Of a DNA stretch of 64,000 nucleotides, positions 25,185 to 34,300 are shown piece by piece. A program made the translations under genes and the position numbers. Each line of letters opens with the position of its first letter. Position 1 is the stretch's first letter. The notes under the pieces are model-generated. The model was not told the origin of the DNA. It worked only from the letters and a program-made list of their open reading frames with translations, and did no database searches. This stretch comes from JAGVSR01 sp033765145 (GTDB taxonomy: Bacteria; Pseudomonadota; Alphaproteobacteria; Rhizobiales; Hyphomicrobiaceae): assembly GCA_033765145.1 (NCBI GenBank), contig JANRIH010000038.1, positions 205,513 to 269,512 on the forward strand, written 5' to 3'.

Positions 25185-27032
25185 ATGGCCCGGGCGAGCG
25201 AAAGCATTTCTAACGCGTTTTATTACGTCCTCGGACGCAACACGCTGATCGGCATCGCATCCCTGATGCTCCTCCTGCTGTCCGGCTATGCCACCTGGCA
25301 CGGCATGCGCGACTTCATCGTCGGTGTCTCGCAGACGACCGCCGAACCCCAGGGCGTCATGACGCTGTCGAACGACGCGCTCGTCATCGGCATCGTCGTC
25401 GCGCTGACGTTTCTCATGTGGCTGGCACTCCGCGAAGTCTTCGGCGCCAAGCGCAAGTTGACCGACCGGCTCGTGATGCTGGTCATGTACGTGTTCCTCG
25501 CCGTCTGGTCGATCGGCTTCGGCTACGGCTTCTGGTGGAGCCTCATCTCGGGCGAGGAAGCAACGCGTTCGGGGCTTTCGGGTCTCCAGGAGGATGCGCG
25601 CGACGCATCGGGTGCTGTCGCCGCCCGCCTCGATGCCGTTCGCTCGCAACTCGATGCGGTGGTCACGTGGTCCGACGGCCAGATGAGTCGCGAAGAGACG
25701 TCGGGCGGAAGCTGCGGCACCGCTTCAGGCGCGGGTCGCGGCCCGCTCTATAACGCCCGCCGCAACGTGCGCGACGGGGTTGCGACGCTGCGAGATCGAA
25801 TGACCCGTTCGTGGCTCGAACCCGTGCAGGCCGATGTCGAGCAGCTGCGCCAGTCCGCGTCCTCGCTCGACGCCGGGACGGTCGAACAGCGCCAGAAGGC
25901 GTTCGAGCAGATGGCGTCGGACATTCGAGGCCGCGCGCGGAACATCGCCGCAAGATCGAACGAACTCGGCAAGTCGACGGCCGCCGAAATGCGGGCGCTT
26001 GCCGAAACAGTGTCCGTACCGCCCGGCAAGGCGGGCTTTACCTGTTACGATCCCACACTCGCGCAGCGGCTCACGCAGGCGGCCGAGCAATCCGATCAGC
26101 CCGCCGAGATTAAGCTGCGCGAAGCCGTGTTCAACGAAGGCCCGGCCGGTGTCGCGAATGCGGTCAAGAACCTCTGGCGCAACATCGGCGCCTACATGGG
26201 CGGGCTTGCGACGTATATGGCGGGCGGCGGATCTGGCGGCTTCACCGACACGGGCGAGCCGATCACCGGCCGCGATCTCATCGCGCTTCTGGCGACGATC
26301 GGCGTCGATCTCGGCTTGCTCGCGCTCGCGATCCTGAACCCGCCGCCTGCGGCGACGCTCCGCCCATCGGGTGAGGTCGTCCACCAGATCCGCGAGGCGA
26401 TCGAGACCGTCATCCGCAGAACAGACGCCGATACCGATTTCGAGTGGGTGCGCACGCATTTTCTCCATCACCGGCGCGCGTCTTACCTCGTGATCCCGAA
26501 CCTCTACAGCATCGACAGTAGCAACGAGCGCGAAGCGAAACGCGCGCTCGCCATGAACCAGTTGGCTGGCGTTCTGAACGATCTGGATCTCGTCCGCTGG
26601 CCGAACAAGGGTCTCAAAGTGATCGGACGGCGCAGCGAACTCGAGGAATTGAAGCACGAGGAGACGCTCGCGAGCGATACGGACCTGACCGACATCCGCA
26701 AGGGCTGGTTGAAAAAGATCGGCAAGGAGAACGAGGCCCAGATGAACGAGAAGGATCGGGAGTTCATGTCCGCCGATCCGCTCCGCAATCATGGCCTTTT
26801 CTCGAAGGCAGAACGCGCCTTGACGATCGCCGGATGGAGTGCGGCCGCACGGCGTGACATCGAAATCTTCCCGATCGTCGATGTCGAAGGATTGACGCCG
26901 CTTCTCATGGTCTTGAACGAACCTTCCGTTGCCGAGGCGCAGCGCAACAGCCAAGCGGCCGGCGCGCCGTCGCGTGATGGACCCGTCGACGGTGGACCGC
27001 TGAATGCGCCGAAGCAGCTTCCCAAGACGTGA
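25185..27032 (+). CDS. Large membrane protein with central coiled coil, unknown family
   Basis: 615 residues. Three membrane helices occur near the N-terminus (about 18-38, 64-84 and 92-118: the last is LVMLVMYVFLAVWSIGFGYGFWWSLI). A long Ala/Gln/Arg/Glu helical region follows (about 120-330, with RDASGAVAARLDAVRSQLDAVV and QLRQSASSLDAGTVEQRQKAFEQM). A fourth helix is at about 366-389 (DLIALLATIGVDLGLLALAIL), and then comes a charged soluble domain of some 225 residues. The topology suggests a sensor- or scaffold-like protein, with one soluble region on each side of the membrane. I do not recognise the family. Base composition matches the neighbours. Confidence 0.75.
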   Translation: MARASESISNAFYYVLGRNTLIGIASLMLLLLSGYATWHGMRDFIVGVSQTTAEPQGVMTLSNDALVIGIVVALTFLMWLALREVFGAKRKLTDRLVMLVMYVFLAVWSIGFGYGFWWSLISGEEATRSGLSGLQEDARDASGAVAARLDAVRSQLDAVVTWSDGQMSREETSGGSCGTASGAGRGPLYNARRNVRDGVATLRDRMTRSWLEPVQADVEQLRQSASSLDAGTVEQRQKAFEQMASDIRGRARNIAARSNELGKSTAAEMRALAETVSVPPGKAGFTCYDPTLAQRLTQAAEQSDQPAEIKLREAVFNEGPAGVANAVKNLWRNIGAYMGGLATYMAGGGSGGFTDTGEPITGRDLIALLATIGVDLGLLALAILNPPPAATLRPSGEVVHQIREAIETVIRRTDADTDFEWVRTHFLHHRRASYLVIPNLYSIDSSNEREAKRALAMNQLAGVLNDLDLVRWPNKGLKVIGRRSELEELKHEETLASDTDLTDIRKGWLKKIGKENEAQMNEKDREFMSADPLRNHGLFSKAERALTIAGWSAAARRDIEIFPIVDVEGLTPLLMVLNEPSVAEAQRNSQAAGAPSRDGPVDGGPLNAPKQLPKT

Positions 27033-27213
27033 TGGCCCCGCCCCACGGCCGACGGCGATCGGTCGTGCGCGAGCCGTCACAATCTTGTCGCGACTTCGAA
27101 GCAAAGGGTGCTCGGCCTGCGTCGTGGGGCGACGAACCCGACGACGCGCCCGCCGTCCCGGCCTCCAACCGCCGGGGCTGCCGAAATCGAACAGAATTCG
27201 AGGAGTGACACTG

Positions 27214-27498
27214 ATGGAACGCTTCGCCCGCCTCGCCGGCCTTTCGGCTCTCGCTCTTGCCGCATGCGCCGCTCCGGCACTCGCGAGCCCCGAATGCACT
27301 ACGGAGCCCAAGGACAAGTGGCTCGCGGAAGACGCTATGAAGGCCAAGGTTGCCGAACTCGGCTACACCTTCAGCGTCTTCAAGGTCGAGGGGAACTGCT
27401 ACGAGATCTACGGCAAGAACAAAGAGGGCAAAGAGGTCGAAGTCTACTTCAACCCCGTGACGGCCGAGGTCGTCGAGGAAGAGATCGAGGACAAGTAA
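27214..27498 (+). CDS. Small secreted PepSY-like protein
   Basis: 94 residues with a signal peptide (about 1-24, ending APALASPE) and a mature PepSY-type unit: WLAEDAMKAKVAELGYTFSVFKVEGNCYEIYGKNKEGKEVEVYFNPVTAEVVEEE. Two Cys remain in the mature part. PepSY units are thought to act as protease inhibitors or cofactor-binding modules in the periplasm. GAGGAGTGACACTG precedes the ATG at 27214. A good terminator follows. Two more PepSY-like genes are in this window at 49.8 and 50.3 kb. Confidence 0.8.
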   Translation: MERFARLAGLSALALAACAAPALASPECTTEPKDKWLAEDAMKAKVAELGYTFSVFKVEGNCYEIYGKNKEGKEVEVYFNPVTAEVVEEEIEDK

Positions 27499-27528
27499 GC
27501 GCTCTCAACATCGAAGGAATTGCGTTTG

Positions 27529-27562
27529 AACGGCAGGTTCCGCGAGGGGCCTGCCGTTTCGC
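27529..27562 (+). terminator. Terminator after the PepSY-like gene
   Basis: AACGGCAGG (27529-27537) and CCTGCCGTT (27550-27558) form a perfect 9-bp stem, followed by TCGCTTTG. Confidence 0.75.
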
Positions 27563-27661
27563 TTTGTGAGCCCGATGACGTCGAGCACAAGCCTTGGCGG
27601 AGCAACGATGTTCGCCCTTTGTTCGTCACAGTGCTATGGCAAATCACCCAACAATCAGGCG

Positions 27662-27676
27662 GTAACGCGCGGTTAA
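27662..27676 (-). promoter_or_regulatory. CtrA-like box upstream of ccrM
   Basis: On the minus strand the site reads TTAA-CCGCGCG-TTAC, one mismatch from the CtrA consensus TTAA-N7-TTAA. It lies about 100 bp before the ccrM start. In Caulobacter and relatives ccrM is a known CtrA target, so the placement fits. Confidence 0.55.
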
Positions 27677-27774
27677 CCCAACCCGCAGATTTTTCCACTA
27701 CCTTGTGTTCCGAGATCGGCGGCTCACGACCGCATGTCTCGATTGTTGAGCGTGCGTCGGAGAGTAGTGAAATC

Positions 27775-28923
27775 ATGAGTTCGAAGCGTCGCGTCGCCCG
27801 TGCCGTCGAGGCTAACCGCATCCTCGTCGGTGATTGCCTGGACGAGCTTAAAAAGCTCCCATCCGAAACGATCGATCTCGTCTTCGCGGACCCGCCATAC
27901 AATCTTCAGCTCTCGACCGAGCTTCTCCGTCCCAACAACACGCGCGTCGACGGCGTGGACGACGCCTGGGACAAGTTCACCTCTTTCGCCGAATACGATC
28001 GCTTCTCGCGCGCCTGGCTGTCCGAATGCCGTCGCATCTTGAAACCCGATGGCGCGATCTGGGTCATCGGCTCCTACCACAACATCTTCCGCCTCGGCGC
28101 GGCGCTCCAGGACCTCGGCTTCTGGGTTCAGAACGACGTCATCTGGCGCAAGGTGAATCCCATGCCGAACTTCCGCGGCAAACGATTCACGAACGCACAT
28201 GAGACGCTGATCTGGGCCGCCCGCGAAGAACGCTCGCGCGTGACCTTCAATTATGTGAGCCTGAAGGCATCGAACGACGATCTTCAAATGCGTTCGGACT
28301 GGCTGTTCCCGATTTGCGCGGGGCCCGAACGCTTGAAGGACGACGGCGGTCGCAAAGCGCATCCGACCCAGAAGCCGGAATCGCTGCTGCATCGCGTGAT
28401 GATCGCATCGACCAATCCGGGCGACGTGGTGCTCGACCCATTTTTCGGAACGGGAACAACGGGCGCCGTCGCGAAACGCCTGGGCCGCCGCTTCATCGGG
28501 ATCGAGCGCGATCCGGATTACGCCAAGGCCGCGCACGAGCGCATCGCGGGCGTTGTGCCGGTGACGTCGAGTGCCCTCGATACCATCCGTTCGAAGCGCG
28601 CCGAGCCGCGCGTTCCGTTCGGCACGATCATCGAATTGGGCATCCTCTCGGCCGGCAGCGCGCTGTTCGATGAACGCCGCCGCGTGCGCGCCGAAGTGAA
28701 GGCCGACGGGTCCTTGGCGCTTCCGGGAATGCAGGGCTCCATCCATCGCGTTGGCGCCATGGTCCAGGGCAAGACGGCCTGTAACGGCTGGACGTACTGG
28801 CATTACGAGCGCGAAGGACGCCTCGAGCCGATCGATCATCTCCGCGAGACGGCGAAAGTGCGGCTCGGTCTCGGCAAAGCCACGCCGAAACTCGGTGGCG
28901 AGATCGTTTTCGCCGCGGAGTAG
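27775..28923 (+). CDS. ccrM: CcrM-type adenine DNA methyltransferase (GANTC)
   Basis: 382-residue beta-class N6-adenine methyltransferase; in alphaproteobacteria CcrM methylates GANTC after replication and sets cell-cycle gene expression. The catalytic DPPY motif is at residues 39-42 (FADPPYNLQ) and the SAM-binding FGTGTT at about 224-229, in the beta-class order. The C-terminal region (from IIELGILSAGSALFD, RRVRAEVKADGSLALPGMQGSIHRVGAMVQG to NGWTYWHYEREGRLEPIDHLR) is the CcrM-specific DNA-recognition extension. The ATG at 27775 is chosen because the conserved RILVGDCL begins soon after. It is followed 89 bp later by a two-component pair. Confidence 0.96.
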   Translation: MSSKRRVARAVEANRILVGDCLDELKKLPSETIDLVFADPPYNLQLSTELLRPNNTRVDGVDDAWDKFTSFAEYDRFSRAWLSECRRILKPDGAIWVIGSYHNIFRLGAALQDLGFWVQNDVIWRKVNPMPNFRGKRFTNAHETLIWAAREERSRVTFNYVSLKASNDDLQMRSDWLFPICAGPERLKDDGGRKAHPTQKPESLLHRVMIASTNPGDVVLDPFFGTGTTGAVAKRLGRRFIGIERDPDYAKAAHERIAGVVPVTSSALDTIRSKRAEPRVPFGTIIELGILSAGSALFDERRRVRAEVKADGSLALPGMQGSIHRVGAMVQGKTACNGWTYWHYEREGRLEPIDHLRETAKVRLGLGKATPKLGGEIVFAAE

Positions 28924-28971
28924 CGTTCACCAGTTTGTAATCGGGAACTATTCCCACTGGAATCCGGCTTC

Positions 28972-29000
28972 GAGGAAGTGCAACACAGTAACACTTCCTC
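28972..29000 (+). terminator. Hairpin between ccrM and the histidine kinase
   Basis: GAGGAAGTG (28972-28980) and CACTTCCTC (28992-29000) make a perfect 9-bp stem. TGGAGCTTTT follows, which also holds the GGAG ribosome site of the next gene. A smaller repeat GGGAA-CTA-TTCCC is at 28943-28955. It may terminate ccrM or fold in the kinase leader. Confidence 0.55.
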
Positions 29001-29012
29001 TGGAGCTTTTCC

Positions 29013-30395
29013 GTGCGCATTTCGCTGAGGCTCGGCCTCATCCTGGCAATCGCCGCGATTCTACTCGGCACGCTCGCCATGAGCGCCGCGTTCGTCTACC
29101 GGCATGCCAAAAGCAAGCTCGAGGTGGAGGTCGAGAACGCAATCTTCGCCGCGAAGCGCTCCGTCGATCGCGCGCTGGCACTCCAGCGTGGAGAACCGCT
29201 GAGCGCCGCGGACATCCGACTGATCGCGTTGTCCTACGACCAGCGTCGCCACGTGAGCCTCGCGCATTTCGACAAGGACGGCCAGGAATTGGTTCGGTCC
29301 CACCCGGCCGAACCGCAGAGCCCGGCACCCGACTGGTTCTTCCACCTCATAAGCCACTCTTCGCGAGTGATCGAGGTCCCGCTGTCGGGAGAATTCGCCG
29401 GGCACCGCATCGCCATTTTCGGTGAACCGCGCAATGAGGTGTCGGAAGTCTGGAGCGAGGTCAAGCTCTACCTCTTGATGCTGACGACGTTCTGCATCTT
29501 CACGCTCGCGATACTTTCCGCGCTGGTCGGCTACGCGCTGTCACCATTGCGGCGATTGATCGGCGCGTTCGAACGCATGGGCCGCGGCCGCTTCGGTGAA
29601 GTCATCCCTGAGACCGGCGCGGCCGAGTTCGCGCGCGTAACGCAGGGCTTCAACCAGATGTCGACGATGCTGGCCGACATCGACGGCCGCAACCGGCAGC
29701 TCGACCGGCAGCTCGAGACCGTGCAGGAGGAGGAACGCCAGAGCCTTGCGCGGGACCTGCACGACGACGTGGGGCCGTTGCTGTTCTCGATCGACGTCGA
29801 TGCGTCCGCGATCCGCGACGAAGCGAAGAAGCGCGGCGACAAAGACACCGCCGAACGCGCCGCGTCCATCGTCGAAATCGTGGCCATGGCGAAAGAAGAG
29901 CTGCGCACGATGCTGTGGCGGCTGCGGCCAGGCGTGCTTCTCGATCTCGGCTTGCAGAACGCGGTCGAAAGTCTCGTCAGCTTCTGGACACGGCGTCACC
30001 CCGAGGTCGCCATCACAGTCGAAATCGAACGAAAATCCTGGGCGCCAGACGTGGACGTCGCGCTCCTCGCGATTGTGCGTGAGGCCGTCAACAATGCTTT
30101 CCGGCACGGCAAGCCACGCAACATCTCCATCAGCATCGTCACGGCCGACGACGGCTCCGCCGTGGCGACCGTGAGGAACGACGGCGGAAAACTGCATCCG
30201 ACCAGCAAGAGCGGCGGCATGGGCGTCGTGGGAATGCGTGAACGCGCGGCCATTCTCCGTGGCGCAGTTTCGATCGAGGACACCGACGACGGCAGCGGCG
30301 TGGTGGTCAGGGCAAGTCTTCCGGTCGGCAAGGACATCCGGCAAGAGCGGGGGGCCTCGACGCTTCCCGCGTCAAGGAGTGCAAAGGCATCATGA
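29013..30395 (+). CDS. Sensor histidine kinase, NarL-type (HisKA_3)
   Basis: 460 residues: N-terminal membrane helix (about 8-28), periplasmic sensor region (about 30-150), second helix (about 155-175, LLMLTTFCIFTLAILSALVGYAL), HAMP (about 176-230) and a HisKA_3 dimerisation helix with the phospho-acceptor His250 in QSLARDLHDDVGPLLFSIDVDA, then an HATPase_c domain (VREAVNNAFRHGK and GGMGVVGMRERAAILRG). The start is GTG with GGAG 7 nt upstream. It overlaps the response regulator by ATGA, so the two form a coupled pair. The signal is unknown. Confidence 0.94.
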   Translation: MRISLRLGLILAIAAILLGTLAMSAAFVYRHAKSKLEVEVENAIFAAKRSVDRALALQRGEPLSAADIRLIALSYDQRRHVSLAHFDKDGQELVRSHPAEPQSPAPDWFFHLISHSSRVIEVPLSGEFAGHRIAIFGEPRNEVSEVWSEVKLYLLMLTTFCIFTLAILSALVGYALSPLRRLIGAFERMGRGRFGEVIPETGAAEFARVTQGFNQMSTMLADIDGRNRQLDRQLETVQEEERQSLARDLHDDVGPLLFSIDVDASAIRDEAKKRGDKDTAERAASIVEIVAMAKEELRTMLWRLRPGVLLDLGLQNAVESLVSFWTRRHPEVAITVEIERKSWAPDVDVALLAIVREAVNNAFRHGKPRNISISIVTADDGSAVATVRNDGGKLHPTSKSGGMGVVGMRERAAILRGAVSIEDTDDGSGVVVRASLPVGKDIRQERGASTLPASRSAKAS

Positions 30396-31018
30396 AGATC
30401 CTAATTATCGACGATCACGACATCGTCCGCCAAGGCGTCCGGCGATTGCTGGGCGCGTTGCCCAGTGCCGAGATCACGGAAGCCGTGTCTGTCGATGAGG
30501 CCATGACGCGGTTCGAGGCCGATCGGCCGTCCGTCGTGATCCTCGACATCAATCTCGGAGGGGCGAGCGGCCTCGACGTGCTCGAGAGGATATTGTCCGT
30601 CGACCCTCAGGCGCGCGTCGTGATGTTCTCCATGCATGCGGACGCGGGCTACGCGAGCCGGGCCCTGAAGGCCGGCGCGGTCGCGTTCGTTAGCAAGAGC
30701 GCCAGCGCGGATGAACTCGTCGAAGCTGTCAAATCCGTGCTGGCCGGGCGCCGGTTCGTGGATCGCAGGATTGCGGCCGAATTGGCCGCCATCCCCAAGG
30801 ACGGCGATCCGCTCGACGCATTGACCAACCGCGAAAGCGAGATACTGCGTCTGCTTGGCGAAGGGCGCAGCCTCAATGAAATCGCAACGACCTTTGGCAT
30901 CGCCTACAAGACCGTCGCGAATACATGCACGCGCATGAAGGAGAAACTCGGCGTCGAGCGCACGGCAGACCTGATCCGCATCTCGATCGAGCGGATGGGA
31001 CCGAGAGCGCCGGGGTAG
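30392..31018 (+). CDS. NarL/FixJ-family response regulator
   Basis: 208 residues: a receiver domain (phospho-Asp52 in SVVILDINLGGASG, Lys in FVSKSASADEL) and a LuxR-type helix-turn-helix (LTNRESEILRLLGEGRSLNEIATTFGIAYKTVANTCTRMKEKLGVERTADLIRISIE). The partner is the kinase encoded just upstream with a 4-bp overlap. Target genes are not known; it is convergent with the Cys/Met-rich gene. Confidence 0.95.
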   Translation: MKILIIDDHDIVRQGVRRLLGALPSAEITEAVSVDEAMTRFEADRPSVVILDINLGGASGLDVLERILSVDPQARVVMFSMHADAGYASRALKAGAVAFVSKSASADELVEAVKSVLAGRRFVDRRIAAELAAIPKDGDPLDALTNRESEILRLLGEGRSLNEIATTFGIAYKTVANTCTRMKEKLGVERTADLIRISIERMGPRAPG

Positions 31019-31118
31019 TACAAGCCAGAGCAGGCCAAGCGACGATAAATACCATTTCACCCCTTGAATTTGCGCGCCGGTCTACCGTCGCGCATTCGGG
31101 GGGGGGGCCGGGAGTACG

Positions 31119-31394
31119 TCAGCTGCTCTTTTTGTCGCAACAGCAGCAAGACTTACTCGAATGATCCATGGCGCTGTCTTTTCCTGACTCCATGTCCATG
31201 CCGGCATGTGGATCACCCGACTTGGGCGTTTGGTTCGCGCCGGCAGCGTCCGCCTTGGGCATGTCCATGTTCATGCATTGCATTGCCGCCGCTTCCTTCG
31301 AACCCGCCGCATCTTTGCCGCCGCAACACATGGCATAGGCAGGGATGGTTGTGAGGCTAACGGCTACGACCGACGCAATCACCATCTTCAGCAT
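31119..31394 (-). CDS. Small secreted Cys/Met-rich protein, probable metal binding
   Basis: 91 residues from the ATG at 31394. Signal peptide about 1-20 (LKMVIASVVAVSLTTIPAYA), then a mature peptide starting MCCGGK, a Met-rich centre (MQCMNMDMPK and HAGMDMESG...AMDH) and a C-terminus with four adjacent Cys (SCCCCDKKSS). Such Met/Cys/His clusters bind Cu(I) or other soft metals in periplasmic proteins. No copper exporter or multicopper oxidase is adjacent. It is convergent with the response regulator, with a G10 tract at 31098-31107 between them. Confidence 0.7.
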   Translation of the reverse strand: MLKMVIASVVAVSLTTIPAYAMCCGGKDAAGSKEAAAMQCMNMDMPKADAAGANQTPKSGDPHAGMDMESGKDSAMDHSSKSCCCCDKKSS

Positions 31395-31599
31395 CACATG
31401 CCTCCATTTTTCGACGATCGGCGACAACTTCGATGTGCGAAGTTTTCCAGAATGTCAACTTCATTACCGCTGTCAATGTCGCTCTTGAAGGGGCAGCGCC
31501 AGCCCTGAGCGTCACTAGCCTTGATTCGGCCGGATTCTGCGGTTGACCTTCAGCATGCGTATCACCCATCGAGCCCGCAAGCGCGACCCTGGCGATGCT

Positions 31600-32706
<1,107 letters not shown>

Positions 32707-32808
32707 CTGATCCCCCGTCGCGTATTCGAGCGAATCGACGTCACTATCGTAGGAGCACGCAAGGCGCCTGCAAACCGCCGGCACCCTCGACTGAGGCCGA
32801 TTGACAAC

Positions 32809-33408
32809 ATGAGTGATCTCGCGAAGCGACATCGGGCGGGCCAGGCGTGGGGGGGCATAGCCGCCGGCCGCCTCGGCGCCACGGATTGGCTTTCCCGCTC
32901 GCGTTCTCGGCTCCATGTCAAGGCGGTCGGATCGTTCGTGCCGGCCCTCACCAAGAAGGCGTTCGAGAAACACGGCTTTTCCGCCGCGACCTTGATCATG
33001 GACTGGCAGCGCATCGTCGGAAGCGAGCTTGCGTCCGTCGCTCTGCCGGAACGGGTTAAGTGGCCGCGCGTTCCCGTGGCGGCAGACCCCGACAGCCGCG
33101 AGGGCCGGGTCGGCGCGACGCTCGTTCTCAAGGTCGATCCGGCATCTGCCCTCGAAGTGGAATACGGAGCCCGGCAGATCGTCGAGCGCGTGAACGGCTA
33201 TTTCGGCTATCGGGCCGTCGCTGAGATCCGGATCATTCAGGTGCCGGTCGATCCGCCCCGTCGGCGGGATCACGTGCCCGAGGATCGCGCGCAGCCGTCC
33301 GCACCGGGCTCGCCGGGCGGGTTCGGCGAGGGTCCCCTGGCCGAGGCCCTCGCGCGCCTCGAAGCGGGCGTCAAAGCCTCGGGCCGTCAGAAAAATCACC
33401 CCCGCTGA
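32809..33408 (+). CDS. DUF721 (DciA-like) protein
   Basis: 199 residues. DUF721 core: VGSFVPALTKKAFEKHGFSAATLIMDWQRIVGSELASVALPERVKWP, then VLKVDPASALEVEYGARQIVERVNGYFGYRAVAEIRIIQ, the nucleic-acid-binding KH-like module of DciA, which helps load the replicative helicase in bacteria lacking DnaC. The Pro/Arg/Gly-rich C-terminal part is low in complexity. The ATG at 32809 gives MSDLAKRHRAGQAWGG. It lies between mutY (divergent) and the dsbA genes. Confidence 0.88.
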   Translation: MSDLAKRHRAGQAWGGIAAGRLGATDWLSRSRSRLHVKAVGSFVPALTKKAFEKHGFSAATLIMDWQRIVGSELASVALPERVKWPRVPVAADPDSREGRVGATLVLKVDPASALEVEYGARQIVERVNGYFGYRAVAEIRIIQVPVDPPRRRDHVPEDRAQPSAPGSPGGFGEGPLAEALARLEAGVKASGRQKNHPR

Positions 33409-33578
33409 GAGCCCGTTCCGGGGCTCCCTCCTGCGACGCCTCAGCCCCGCCTTCAGCGGCCGTTCAGCCACGATTTGCCTTAATCCGGCAGACCGGGCGT
33501 GCTAGGTGACCGCCCGATCGGACTTCGACGGCGACGATTTTCCGTCGGGTCTGCCTGAACGCCTGACTGGAGCCCGCA

Positions 33579-34274
33579 GTGAAAATCTCGAAGTCCCCGC
33601 TGAGCCTCCCCCTCGCGACCCGCCGCGCGGTGCTCGCTGCCGTTGCCGGCGCATCGTCGCTGGCCCTCACGACCCTGTCCCTGACGCCGCTGGCTCTCGC
33701 CGCTGCCCCGAAGGGCCCGCTCGAGGTGCCCGTCGACGAACTCATGAAGTCGACCGATCTGCCCGAACTCGCCATCGGCCCGGCGGACGCCAAGGTCACG
33801 GTCGTCGAGTACGCTTCGATGACCTGCGGGCACTGCAAGAACTTCCACACCGGCGTCTATCCCGAGCTCAAGAAGAAATATATCGACACCGGCAAGATCC
33901 GTTTTGTCTTCCGCGAATTCCCACTCGATCCGCGCGCTTTCGCCGCCTCCATGCTGGCGCGCTGCGCTGGCGGCGAGAAGACGTTCCCGTTGATCAGCGC
34001 GCTTTTCGACCTCCAGGCCGATTGGGCGTTCGTCAAGGAAGACCCCACGCCGAAGCTGATGGAGATTGTGAAGCAAGCTGGCTTCACGCAGGAAACGTTC
34101 GACAAGTGCCTGACTGATCAGGCCCTGCTCGACAAGCTCAGCGCCAACCGCACGCGCGCGTCTGAGGTCTTCGGCGTCAGTTCGACACCGACATTCTTCA
34201 TCAACGGCAAGCGCCTGACCGAACCCGCGACGATCGAGGGCTTCGACAAGGTGTTGGAGCCGTTGTTGAAGTAG
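33579..34274 (+). CDS. DsbA-family periplasmic thioredoxin-fold protein (CGHC)
   Basis: 231 residues with a Tat-like or Sec signal (TRRAVLAAVAGASSLALTTLSLTPLALAA, about residues 14-42). DsbA/DsbG fold: VTVVEYASMTCGHCKNFHTGVYPELKKKYIDTGKIRFVFREFPLD, with catalytic pair C83-C86 (CGHC), and the cis-Pro loop VFGVSSTPTFFINGKR. It could oxidise or isomerise disulfides of exported proteins. The start is GTG. It is followed by a paralogue of the same fold, 8 bp downstream of its end. Confidence 0.92.
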   Translation: MKISKSPLSLPLATRRAVLAAVAGASSLALTTLSLTPLALAAAPKGPLEVPVDELMKSTDLPELAIGPADAKVTVVEYASMTCGHCKNFHTGVYPELKKKYIDTGKIRFVFREFPLDPRAFAASMLARCAGGEKTFPLISALFDLQADWAFVKEDPTPKLMEIVKQAGFTQETFDKCLTDQALLDKLSANRTRASEVFGVSSTPTFFINGKRLTEPATIEGFDKVLEPLLK

Positions 34275-34300
34275 CGAGACGATTGGCGAACGGGGGCCAC

